A DNA stretch of 43,413 bases from Spinellus fusiger (taxonomy: Eukaryota > Mucoromycota > Mucoromycetes > Mucorales > Phycomycetaceae): assembly GCA_025094145.1 (NCBI GenBank), contig JALLLS010000144.1, forward strand, positions 1-43,413, read 5' to 3'. The translations under genes were made by a program, and so were the position numbers. The first letter of the stretch is position 1. Every line of letters starts with the position of its first letter. The notes under the pieces were generated by a model. It was not told the origin of the DNA, did no database searches, and saw only the letters and a program-made list of their open reading frames with translations. Below, piece by piece: positions 1 to 11,182 of this stretch.

Positions 1-2100
1 GTATTATGAAAATCATCATGAAATCATCCCACTTGAAAAACTATTATAAACAGGTGTAATACACTCTATTCAATAAGAGCTAGCATTATTATTTGCCATT
101 CAGATAGGAATTGTAGAAGAAATCGCATCATCTCTATTAGTAAATGATGATATAAAAATAGGACTCACTTATTGCCCTATGTTTGCTCTACTTCTTTATT
201 ATGCTTTAGGCTCTCTGTTTATTAATGTCGATCTAAATTCCTCTGTTCCTATTTATACGTCAACTGTCTTTAATCATAAGTTAAACTCTAATCTACATGC
301 TGTATCTCACAATAACTAACTATATCCCTCCATTCATTTCTTATCTGTGAAGCCTGTATCAACAGACTTCTTATTCAGAGAACAACAAAAAAGAACTAAA
401 ATAATCAAGGCAAATGTTGGGAGAATGGCAGAGAGCAGTGTAGAGATGCTACTTTCATGCTTTTCGTACAGCCTGACTATAGGCCTCATCTAGCATGTTG
501 ATATTGTTTGAAATGAGGCATGCACAGAAATGCAATACTTTATATAATCAAGATCGAGTCTGATCCTGTCATAGTTTTTGAAGTAGATCCAATCTCCAAT
601 AATTATGTGGGTATTATCACTGCTAGAACAAGAGCAAAAACATTACTTTGTGATTGATGCCTATGGTACCACAATTAATTACGGGTTATTTTGATAACAA
701 ATGCTTTTGCGTATTTTCTTTATTAAAACAACACATACTCATTTCCTTCTCTGCTAATCATGCAGATACTATATCACTTGGACGCATAAAGTTGTAGCAC
801 CAAAGAAGTGAGCTGTACTGGTTAAAAAAGGAACAAGGAAGATTGTTCTCAGCTTGATTATGAGGGCGAGACAAAGCGTGAAAAATAGGGGTTGTCACGT
901 GTGTGATAGACACTCTAACTGTACTTATACCCGATGGGTTTTGTCTGATGCCTTTGCTACTTTATTCCCACCACCTTATCCATGATTACTTTATAGATTG
1001 TATTGGTTGTAATCCTAGTGTAGTATATTTTACTATAGAAAATGTATGTAAGCTAGACACATATTGAACAATCGATCCAAACTCGATCTTTTTACTATTG
1101 ATTCTTTTGCTGAACGTTGGACCAGTCACGTGTATGACTCATTATCCATGAGCTTACCGTGTGTCCTATAGAGTATAAAAGACATATCTACCCTACACTT
1201 GGTATATACTGCTGCTATTATATTACTTTTTTGTGTTGTGATTAGTCTGAAGAGTATTGACTCTTGTTCTGGTAGCTTTTCTCTTGAAGGTGTAGGCTAT
1301 AAAGCCATAAATAAGCATATATTATAGAACACACCACAAGTTGAACAAATCTTCCAAAAAGGCGGCTTAAATACGTCCAGCGCAGATAAAAAATTGGGGA
1401 GAACACTGGGGCCTTGAGGCCCTGGGATTACACTTGTACTAATCCAAAAATCATCATTATTACGCGGTGTGATCTTCTGCGGTAGAATCTGATCCTAAAC
1501 AGACAATTCTATATAAGATACTACACAGATTGAGGCGCTGGTACAGGTGCCTCCCCACTTTTGTTTTTTATTCTAATAAATATTAAAGTAAAATAGAGTC
1601 CTTTACAAGAAGAATAAAAATAAAAAGTAAAATAGAGTGTGTCCTATTGATTATGGGTGGTCGTTGATTGATTTTTGACTCTTACGCGTACACTCTACAC
1701 AAATATCCTTTTATGGCAGAGTCATTCTCTATATAGAATATCTCTTCCACCTTTCCCACAAGCCTGGTTTTTATCATTAATATAGCATGTAACTGCTTAG
1801 GTTGTCTGAATTGTCTTATTTATACTCCAAAACACTACTGCTTAATATAAGAAACACACATTACACTGTAAAGAGACTTCTTTCTTTGATCTGATGATGA
1901 TGCCAAGACACTGACACATGGACTGTGTTATATACAAGAGACCCTGACCAGTCATACAAAAGCGTGTGTTTTATTTCCATTCATAAGGAATCACTGTCCA
2001 TCTCACACAAGTATACTATGATTATTGCTTATGTCGATTGTAAAGTGACCAGGAAAATGTAACTGGGGGTTTCATATTCCGAGCTATTTCTATACCAAAA
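1..2100. other. AT-rich intergenic stretch without a recognisable gene
   Basis: No open frame longer than about 60 codons and no recognisable protein fragment was found. The only structured part is around 890-1330: two CACGTG hexamers (896-901 and 1127-1132) and a TATAAAAG box (1174-1181), with no coding region after them. This could be a promoter remnant or part of a retroelement LTR, but I could not find matching terminal repeats. Confidence 0.5.
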
Positions 2101-2102
2101 AA

Positions 2103-2860
2103 ATGATAATATATGCTATTATTTTGTCTTTTCGTAAGACTACTTTTGATATAATGTCTGACTCATATAATAACATCAACATCATTGTCAAAACTCCCGA
2201 GATGTATGGGAAATATACCAGCCTCAAGACTCGCTCAGCCATCTTGCATGAGGTGCTGAACATGAACACCACCCAAGCCAAGGCATCTTATATGTTCAAC
2301 ATGCCTGCTTCCACGGTGAAAAACGTAGTAAATCACTACAAGAAAACCAACCAAGTTGAACCATCACCCAAGAGTGGCAGAAAAAGAAAGTTAGACGACA
2401 GGGCCCACCGGTGGTTGAAAAGAACTGTAATGAGCAACTCCCGCCAGACCAAAGTAGCCATTAGGGCAGACATGGCCATCAAGGTATCAGACAAGACTCT
2501 GAAGAGGTACCTTGATATCTTGGAAGAATTCTACTACTATGGACTCAAATATCTTTTGATTATAAACCCTGAAGTCATTGACCGCCTATAGGATGACAAT
2601 GCTGGACCCCATACGAGCAAGGCAACTCAATTAGAGAGTAGTAAATGGTATAGTAATGACTATTTAATGGCTCTCTCAATACTGATCTCAATACAATTGA
2701 GCATCTGTGGGCTTAATTTAATATCATTATAAAGGTGAGAAAGGTATATTCTGCCAAACAGAAGTTGGAGATGGCTCTGATGCTGAAATAGGGTAAAATA
2801 TAGAAGGAAGTGACAGACACCCTCATTGCCAGCATGGGGCAGAGATGTCAAGGATAATCA
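2103..2860 (+). pseudogene. Tc1/mariner-type transposase relic, internally deleted
   Basis: An open frame (2103-2591) encodes a helix-turn-helix N-terminal region (TTQAKASYMFNMPASTVKNV) followed by a basic linker PKSGRKRKLDDR, the usual layout of the DNA-binding half of Tc1 transposases. Directly after the stop, at about 2592-2640, the DNA reads DDNAGPHTSKATQ, the second-aspartate block of the DDE/D domain. At about 2688-2715 it reads NTIEHLWA, matching the conserved NPIEHLW block. Near 2820-2850 is IASMGQRC, matching the family C-terminus. The first catalytic aspartate and the region between HTH and second aspartate are missing, and the later blocks lie in different frames, so the copy is dead. 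Family assignment rests on motif order; the true start of the original gene is uncertain (ATG at 2154 is an alternative). Confidence 0.75.
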
Positions 2861-2869
2861 CAGTAGTTA

Positions 2870-3326
2870 CTAAGCAACCTTATAATAAAACTTCTTTTAT
2901 GTATTCTAAACACTATTCTATGTATCTATTGAAAGTTTTACGTCTTTAGCTAATGAATTCATAAATATATCACACTATTAAGATAGAGTATGAGTTTAAA
3001 AAAGGAAATCTATATTCTAAAGGGAAAATCCGGTTACTTATTGAGGGCCACTTTACTTCCTAATTTGCAATACTATAAACTGTAAAGAACACAGCTCTGA
3101 TAAGCATTCGTTTGATATGTGTGTGTAAAGTACCAACAATTATGACCCATTAAGAAAGGTTAACTTTCTCTCAAAATGAAGCGTGGGTTGCAAAATTCTT
3201 GTAGTGGACTGTGGCTACAAGTACTAATAGAATAAATATATAAAAGAAAATGATGACATAATAAACAATAATATTTAACTACATATTTTACTGTTCTGTA
3301 TACTTTTGGCCTAAAAACCCAGACGA
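2870..3326. other. AT-rich spacer
   Basis: No coding fragment or repeat recognised between two transposon relics. Confidence 0.4.
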
Positions 3327-4161
3327 CACTATGTTCAGAAAGTATTGGGGCATTTTTGGGAAAAGAAATTGGCTCATGATTGTGAAAAATATTGTCGCAT
3401 AAAGAAGCTATTAACTAGCGCAGTAAAAATATTAAAATTGTTTCATTTTGAGCAACTGTATGTTCATTGATGAAACAGCTTCCTATATCAACATAAAGCG
3501 ATGATTTGCTTGGTTAAAGGTTGAAAGCTAGGCTATAGTAAGTCTCTCAAAGACCAAAGCAAAAACTACAATGCTATTGGGCACAGTATCCTCTCATGGC
3601 CTTGTCAATATAAAGGTTAGACAACCACGGGCAATGCCAACATCAAAGAAGAGAATAACTGCTGGATCTAATGTATATCCCTAGATTCAAAGTAAAGGCA
3701 CAGCTACCAATCATTATTTCAACTTTTTGAGTAATAATATGGATGTCATGGATGAATTTCCATATGTATTTCAGGGGTACTGTTTTGTCATGGACAACGC
3801 CCCTACTCACACCAATAGTAATATAAAAAAATCATTAAAATTCATAGTCATAGATACATCTGTCTCCCTCCATATTCACTAGAGTTTTATCCAGTTGAAC
3901 AATTCTGGCGTATTTATAAAAATAGGTTGAAAAGAGAACCCCTTTTGGGAAAAAAAAACATTGTCTTCAAGGATTGCATATGCATCCAATCAACTCCTAA
4001 ATAGTGACATCAAGGTTTTCTTTAAATATTCTAAAAATAAATTTGATGATTGCTTGAACAAAAAGTTCATGTAATAATAAGATCGTATTGTCACATTTGG
4101 TGTATTCAAATTATGTGCCAATTTATAACTACTTTATACGAAAAAAGTTCCGAAAATAGTG
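3327..4161 (+). mobile_element. Tc1/IS630-like DNA transposon, about 835 bp, decayed, with terminal inverted repeats
   Basis: The left end reads CACTATGTTCAGAAAGTATT (3327-3346). The right end (about 4147-4161) is GTTCCGAAAATAGTG, whose reverse complement is CACTATTTTCGGAAC, so the ends form an imperfect inverted repeat. A TA follows the right end, as expected for this superfamily; the left TA is not preserved. Inside, on the plus strand, decayed DDE blocks are visible: FIDETA near 3460, VMDNAPTHT near 3790, and PPYSLEFYPVEQFW near 3870-3910, equivalent to PPYSPELNPIEQFW. Frames shift between the blocks and stops interrupt them, so it cannot encode active transposase. The N-terminal DNA-binding part was not found. 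It belongs to the same family as the shorter elements at 28946-29565 and 36248-36957. Confidence 0.75.
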
Positions 4162-4699
4162 TACAACCTAACACCTAAGCACTTGTCAAAATGAGCATAA
4201 CTAGGCAAAATAATGTATTATTAATAGGTAAAACAGTAATGTATTGGAATATAAGGTAAATAAGAAGCTATTTACTGCAAGACATAGTACTCACTCTTCT
4301 ACTAATAGATGTTATATGGCTTATTATTCTCAAGACAAATATTAATTACAAGGTAAGTATACTATCTTTCTTGATTGAACTATTACTAATACACTCTTCT
4401 GTTATTAGATAAGTTAATATTCTTTCTCAAGTCAGTCCCAGGTGATCTTCTTTCTTTTATAGTGTCTAGGGTGTATTACTAAGCATAGTTATTTATCTCT
4501 CAGTAAAGAAGCATTGGGCTTTTAAGGCGTGGATTCTATTGTTATGATAGAATTCACTTAGGCAGTAGCCATAGTCATAATATACAGCTACACAGCATTA
4601 TTAAGTATACGACTCCAAGATTTATGCAATTTTAAACACGATTCTTTTTCTTTTTACCACAGAACCACATTCCATTCATCAATTTTAAATTTCAAAGGC
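4162..4699. other. AT-rich spacer
   Basis: No gene or recognisable element fragment seen. Confidence 0.4.
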
Positions 4700-5490
4700 A
4701 TAATCTTCAACTAAAGAATCTCGAGTTTATAATAAGCTTGAAGAAAGAGAGTAATGGAGTGTTTATTGGCTTGAAAAAAGAAAAATACTCCATGGGTACC
4801 ATTTCAAAGGTCATTGACATTAGCAAGATTACTGTCCAGATTATCATTAGTAGAATCATGACTACTGATACACATGTACCCCTGAGGACCGGAGACACGT
4901 TGTATGGTCTGATGAGTCATGGTTTGAAGTAGAAGACTACCAGGGAGGGGCCAGAGTAATTCAAAAAAATTGGAGAGAGGTATAAGACTGCTCATATCAT
5001 ACCTAAAACCAAATGAGGGGAAAGGCAGCATAATGATCTGGAACTGTTTCTGGGCAGGTAGATTTGGGTCTTTTGGTCTTTATTGATGGCACTGTAGATC
5101 AGGACATATATGTCAACATTTTGACAGGGAAAATTATGCCATGGTTCATTGAATTGAATGAGAAAGAGGACAGGGACTTCATATTCCAAGAAAATGGGGC
5201 TAACTACCATACAGGCGACTATACAACATGGTGGAAAGAGATATATCAAATTAGGGTTCTTTGAGTACTGGCCCTCACATATCCCTGATCTCGACTCCAT
5301 TAAACATCTGTAGAGATGTATTGATAAGCTTATCAATATCAAGAGAGTCAGTATCAAGAATATCTATGAGCTCAAGACAGCTTTAGAAGAAGCTTGGGGA
5401 AATACCCATGTTGATCTTGCCGAACGTTTAGTTGGCTCAATGAAGGATCGCTGCTAGACAGTCATTGATGCCAAAGGAGGCTATAAAAAT
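4700..5490 (+). pseudogene. Tc1-type transposase relic (FGGGS subfamily), near full length
   Basis: Blocks in Tc1 order occur on the plus strand in shifting frames. They are an N-terminal HTH-like segment (STOP-free frame 4738-4932, MGTISKVIDISKITVQ), VWSDESWFEVED (about 4900-4940, first catalytic D), HIIPKTK (about 4993-5013), FIDGTVDQDIYVNILTGK (5080-5135), FIFQENGANYHTG (about 5180-5220, second D replaced by E-N), WPSHIPDLDSIKHL (about 5265-5312), LKTALEEAWGN (5370-5402) and DRCxTVIDAKGGY (about 5446-5485). Frameshifts and stops show it is inactive. The relic at 38560-39332 carries the same blocks, including TDRCQTVIDAK, so both belong to one subfamily, decayed independently. Confidence 0.8.
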
Positions 5491-6747
5491 ATTAACTATA
5501 TTTCTATATATTTATTAATATAAAAAATATGTTAAACTAACTTTCTGTTTAATTTGAGGTCATTAGTATATGTTTTGAGGTCATAGCATTTTTATCCGTA
5601 AAGCATGTTCTTCCTCATGATTTCAAAAAAGAAAAATCGTACCCTTTCTAATGTTGTGACTGTAGTATTATCTATAATATTATAATGAGCAATTTTATTC
5701 ATATGCAATATACTTTATTGATAACACAATTTGATGCCATGAGAAATGAGTAAAGAGAAGGTGAAGTGTGTTATCCTTTAGAATAACATAATTTGATAGT
5801 GAGGTATTCCACAAAAAGAAATAATAGATTGGATATCCGCAACCCTTTTGATTTTAAACATCTTTGCATAAAAGGGAATCTTTCTTTTGGTCATAAATAG
5901 AAAGTAGTGCTACCACTTAAAGGCCAGAAAATCTCTTAGTATGTAGAAAACTGATCTCTGAGATCGAAAAGCTTAATTTTTAAAGAAAGTTATATGCCTG
6001 TGATAAGATTCAGTATACCGGATATCGCTTTTTTAATATAGAAATATGGAATAGCAAAAATAGTCATAATAATTTCGTCTTAGCAAACACTAATAATGAT
6101 AATGATGATGTTGGTGTTGGTGTTAATTGTAGTTTTTATCTGTCATAATAACTACTTGATTCAAAAGATAATTGTACTATTATTAAATTCAATTTTTACC
6201 TTACTATTATAGGCACACATCCAATTATTTAACCTTGTGTAAGTGGGAATCTACTACTTGGAAGGTATAGCTTTGGTAGCTGGAGAAAAATAAATAGATC
6301 GGATACAGGAAGATAATCCTAAAGGCCACATTTTGGAGGAAAAAATATTCTCATTTTTAATAGTTACACATTGTTTGTATCATAATTACCAATATTATCA
6401 TGACTAGTGTAGCTGTAGCTATCATACTGTCGGAGAATATCCTTATAATATTTTATAAACTCTGTTAGTATAGTTCAGCTGGGTAAACTTGAGATATCTT
6501 CTAGTTATACTAAGTTATCTTTTTTTGCAAATTATACCAAAGTGTCACAGAAGAGAACTACCTAAAACCGCACTTTAGTAAGGTTTGTAACTAAGAGTCA
6601 GACAATCTTGAATATATATTAAGAATGTCTTGCGATGGATAAGAACAGAACATCTATGAATAAAAATACAACTAATATCATTCAAATATCACTCTGCTCA
6701 TCTTCCTATATAGTGTGTAAGTAAAATATTATATTCTGGAAATTCTG

Positions 6748-6783
<36 letters not shown>

Positions 6784-7872
6784 TAATAAAGAAACAGAAT
6801 AGTTTAACTCTAGGTTCACTAGCTATATTCCCTCTGCACTAAATCCAAGGGACAATAGAAGAATATTTTGTTTTATTCCGGTCTCTATTGTCATTATCAA
6901 AGGCACCAAGGCGGAGCTAAATAGAGGGAATGATTCCTATTTGATTATTTTGGTAAAATTAGCATTGATCTCAGCCGCACTATTTTGTGTGCTATAATGT
7001 ATTGCATCTTTAAGTTATTTTAATTCACTGTTACCATTGCTACAATCTTAATAGTTGCTGCGACAGTGAGATTAGAACTCATAAAATGACCAAAAGAATA
7101 AAGAGGGTAGATTACAAGAATATTTTTATCCTTCTGTAACCTATCTATTTTTTTTATTACTCTTATAGAATAGATAGCACTAGTGAACAGACATTCCTGT
7201 GAGGTATACAAGTATTAAAAAAAACTACTGGAATCTATATTTGCTACAGCGACAATATGTGTGGATAGACTTAGTAAACAACAAACCTTTGTTTGATTTG
7301 GTTAGCTATCTTTCATGGCGTAAGACTTTAATCTCCCTTTCTATTAAGTAAAAGAAATGATTCATTCTTTCTCCTCTGAAGCAAACATACTCTCTAGTGT
7401 CATTAGCCTAAAGTGCAGAATTATAGTTTACTGAGATTTTCCTTTAATATTTTTTTTTTACAAAAGTTACGCCTATTAAAATATGAAGAATAAATAAGTG
7501 GGTAAATGAGAAATATAGAACAAAATGTAAAGGCAAAATAAACAACTTACAAAGTCTAACATTATTATGTTATCTATGTTATAAATAAACTTACTATTAA
7601 TAAATATTTCTCACTTAATCTACATCTTACAAATACACTGTAAAAAACACCTTTAATAGACTCAAGTGTAAACAACTAGTCCTATTCCAAATAAATGTAC
7701 ACACGTACAGAAGTATATTTATCTGTATATATTTTTATAACTAGAAGATATTTATATCTACATTTCTAGTGCAACAGGAATATTATAGTCCTATTTTTAT
7801 TCAAAACTCAGGGAGGCTTGAGATTATGGGAAAAAATAAATAACTCTTTCAATAGTCACTTATTTATTATTC
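5491..7872. other. AT-rich intergenic region with an ATA/AAT microsatellite
   Basis: No gene recognised. A trinucleotide run (ATA/AAT) lies at about 6749-6787. Several homopolymer tracts occur. The last ~100 bp should hold the promoter of the gene starting at 7873, but no clear TATA box is evident. Confidence 0.5.
6749..6787. repeat. (AAT)n microsatellite
   Basis: About a dozen uninterrupted AAT/ATA trinucleotides in intergenic DNA. Confidence 0.9.
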
Positions 7873-9367
7873 ATGTCCTACACACCCAATAGCCCGCCTT
7901 ACCCTGCCTATCGAGCCACTGTCAAGGACAGTTTTGCCTGGGATAGTACAGTCAGAAGATGGCCTATTATTGTGGAGGGAGTAGTAGAAGATGTCAAAGA
8001 GGCATTGGAAAAAAAGAAAAAGGACAGTCAAGAATACAACGAAGGTCATACTATTCTACAAGGCATTGAGCGCTTAAAGACAGAGATGAAACAAAATGAA
8101 CTTCTTCGGTAAGGAGCAAAATGAACTTTTTTTTTACCTGAATATTAACTCATATACCATTCTTTCCAGTCCAATTCAAGATAGCAAGACAGACACAGAG
8201 ACCTGGAATCTTCATCTTAAGACTTATTTCCCCTCATCTACATGGCTTAATGGCACTTGGTTGTTCAATGAGTGCTACTTGTATCGTCGTTTGCATGAGT
8301 GTTTTGCCATGACAACCTATTGGAGAGACTATGATCCTTTTCTGAACCAGAAGAATGCGACTTTCCGTTCTTCTTACAGCTCAGTGTTTTCTTTGGCGCG
8401 TAAAATGCCCGAATTTATCCAGCCCTTAGACAAAGAGCAATGGACACATGTTTACCATGAATTAGTTCAGGTGTGCTTATGGGGCAATGCCACGGACTTG
8501 AGTCTGTTGACAAATATGACTGTGGAGGATATTAAGCGTCTGCAAGCAATTGAAAAAGACCGTTTGAAAGAACAGCAAAAGTTCATTGTTGTAGATCACA
8601 CAGACCAACTCCTAAAACAGCTCGAAACAATGCATGATGGCTGCATTGAATTTGTGTTGGATAATTCTGGTAACTTTTCTTAATTTTTATTCTGTATGCA
8701 TTAATAGATATACATTGATGCACACCCTTGTACATCAATGTATTGACTTATAGGCTTCGAGCTTTTCGTTGACATGATATTTGCTGACTGGTTAATCCAG
8801 ACAAAGACGGTTTCCAAGGTTATCTTAAACTGCAAGCCTATTCCCTGGTTTGTATCAGATGTGATGCCTAAAGATGTCCAAATCTTGATCGACAGTTGTT
8901 TGGACCGTAATTTTTTTCCTCAAGATGCTGACCATACCAACGAAGATGTAGTAGCACTTGAAACACTTGCCAAGAGATGGGAGCAGTATATTGAAAATGG
9001 CACTCTGGTTGTGCGTTCTCATGACTTTTGGTGTAGCGGTCTGCCTTACTGTTATCTCAAGTCGGAAGCTCCTGCACTTTATGAAACTATGCAGCAATCT
9101 GACTTAGTCATTTTTAAGGGAGACCTCAATTTTAGAAAACTTGTTTTCTGTTGCGATTGGCCTGTCACTACGCCTTTTGTAGAAGCTATTGGAAAGGACA
9201 TGGCTGACTTCACTAGTGTTTTGTCTTTACGTACTAACAAGGCTGATGCAATGGTGGGTCTCAAAGAAGGACAAGAAAAAGAAATCGAAGAGGTTGCAAC
9301 CTATAATGAATGGCGTTGCAGTGGCAAATATGCTGTCATTCAGTATAGCAAAGGTTATACAAAATAA
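7873..9367 (+). CDS. ARMT1: ARMT1/DUF89-type damage-control phosphatase
   Basis: Three exons, 7873-8108, 8170-8669 and 8754-9367, join to 1350 nt (449 residues). Both introns (8109-8169, 61 bp; 8670-8753, 84 bp) have GT-AG ends and the frame is kept across each. The family (human ARMT1, yeast YMR027W) comprises metal-dependent phosphatases proposed to hydrolyse damaged sugar phosphates; a carboxyl methyltransferase activity has also been reported for the human protein. Sequence support: the VLDNSGFELFVDM block with D243 and N244, and an aspartate at 281 in FVSDVMPKD, correspond to the metal-binding Asp-Asn-Asp of the family. KGDLNFRKL (D369, N371) and RTNKADAMVGL (405-415) match the substrate-phosphate region. 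The length equals that of family members (about 440-470 residues). The protein lacks a signal peptide and is likely cytosolic. The N-terminal YPAYRATVKDSFAWDSTVRRWP is the family's usual opening, which supports the chosen ATG. The gene converges on TOR across about 1.8 kb. Confidence 0.93.
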
Positions 9368-11166
9368 ATGATAGATAGATAGTACTTTAACTTGTACTGC
9401 ATAGACTCTAGTTGTAAACTATTTTTCTTATAGGCCTGTCTTTGTAGTTAACAATATGCTTAGCAAAATATTAAAAGGAGAGTTTATTTGTAAATGCTAA
9501 TGGCACAAAACCATTCGCATTATTAGAATAAGGAACAAAAAAGGAAACAATGGATAAAACAAAACAAAACAAAAAAAAGATATATCCCAAAACTCTCATG
9601 GTTATGTAATGTTGAGCAAAAACATTCGAATTAAAGGAGGCTGATGAGTCTCTTGGTGAGATTGGTTATGAACACATAATCTATGCGGGAGATGTGCTTA
9701 ACTGCAGGTAACTCAGTTGCTACTGATCAATAAATAGAAAACCATACGTGGCTTGCATTTTATGATTTAACGGATCAAAAGTTGTAAGGAACAAACGGAG
9801 CACCAAAACAATATGAAAAGATAGAAAGAATATTAGTGAGTAAGTGTATTTCTATGATATTGACTGTATTGTCATTATAGTGGGTGCCTCATAGTTTATC
9901 TATCTGCAACTAATTACTTTTTTTTGAACTGCTAAAATGAGGAAAAAACGCACCAACTCATAGACACTGTCTATTCTTGTCTACAAGTCATTAACAAGAA
10001 AGAAAGTCTATTTCTGATATTGCTCATAAGATGAACATAAATTTGAACCCAATTGAAGGCCCTTGAAGTTGACTGGATCAGATATTATAGAAAAGGGAAG
10101 AGTTATGAACCACTTGCTAATAAACGGAAACTACCTTTCTATTGTTATAGGACAAAATACTTGGAGCTCAAATGCTTTCGTTGTCAATAGAAGGTATATG
10201 AATATCAGCCTGTTATAGATGCTCAACAAGATCATATAAAGTAACATCTACTTTTGATAATAAAAACTATTTTGTATAAATACTTTATTTATGTATTTAC
10301 TAAAAAAAAAAGCCTAAGTCTATAATTTACATAAAGTTATAGTAATATGAGAGTGAAAAAAAAATGGATATAAGATAATCCTACTGAGTTTTCAGTGTAC
10401 AGCTACTAAGGATCAATAGATGATGGTAGCTCTTGTTAAGTGTCCAATAGTTCACTGAGCTTAGAAGGTTCATTTGTAGTTACGACCGATCAGTGAGATG
10501 ATACAGAGATATACTATGGTACTTGTGTGTACTCAAGCTTTCATAGAGGATTCTGATGTCACAGCACACGACTCGTGTTGACCAACTCATGGAGAATCCT
10601 TGGATTGAAGTCTGAACACGACACTAGTGCTCTCTTTGAGAAGAGGTTGTTGGTGGTAGTGACATCCATGTTAACAAAAAGGGTGTTGTTTGGATTGTCT
10701 GGTAACGGTGAAATAAGTATTCAAAAAATCAGAAACAAAAAGTGTGTTTGTAATATATGAAATATATTTCACAAAAGTTTCTTCTATCTAATAGATAGAT
10801 AGCTTGTATACTATTTCTATCTGACACATTAGTCTATATAGAATTACAAAAGCAATCTTCTAGAAGGATAGAGAGGGTTCCTAGCATATACTGATATGCT
10901 AGGGATTGAATACTTATTTTCTTATATTACATATTAAGAAGTATTATAAAAAGAACGAATATAGTATATATTATTTTTTTAATATAAAAATAGCCCAGAA
11001 TTTAAAAATATTCTATTACATTTTTCTGGTCATTTTACTTGTTCAATTAAAGTGAGTATAGTATCTAGCTGATCCAGACATTATCCTAAAACTTCATTAG
11101 CCAGTCAAAAGAGCGTATTGGCTATTCTTAAAAAGTGATTTCTCAGTAATTATATAAAAAATCTTT
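9368..11166. other. Convergent intergenic region between ARMT1 and TOR
   Basis: This is AT-rich and contains the 3' ends of both genes. No additional gene is recognised. It holds one copy of an unidentified dispersed repeat (10405-10640) described separately. Confidence 0.5.
10405..10640 (+). repeat. Unidentified dispersed repeat, copy 1 (inverted relative to copy 2)
   Basis: About 235 bp match the reverse complement of 32725-32945, with long identical runs such as GTAGTTACGACCGATCAGTG and scattered substitutions and small indels. No protein family could be assigned; fragments in one frame (for example MENPWIEV) faintly resemble transposase C-terminal blocks. It is probably a decayed transposon piece. 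Confidence 0.7.
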
Positions 11167-11182
11167 TTACCAAAAGGCACAC
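11167..11182 (-). other. 16-nt terminal coding micro-exon of TOR
   Basis: Without it, TOR would stop after CYIGW at a TAA that lies inside a GT-AG intron (11183-11232). Splicing TG to GTGTGCCTTTTGGTAA gives W-C-A-F-W-stop, which restores the aromatic FATC terminus (CPFW in most TOR proteins). Confidence 0.9.

Noticed and set aside
893..1400. Solo LTR of a Ty3/Ty1-type retrotransposon
   Set aside because: No convincing TG...CA boundary, target duplication or second copy in the window; left as a low-interest promoter-like block.
10040..10065. NLNPIE reading resembling the Tc1 NPIEHLW block
   Set aside because: No flanking transposase motifs and no HLW follow; six residues can arise by chance.
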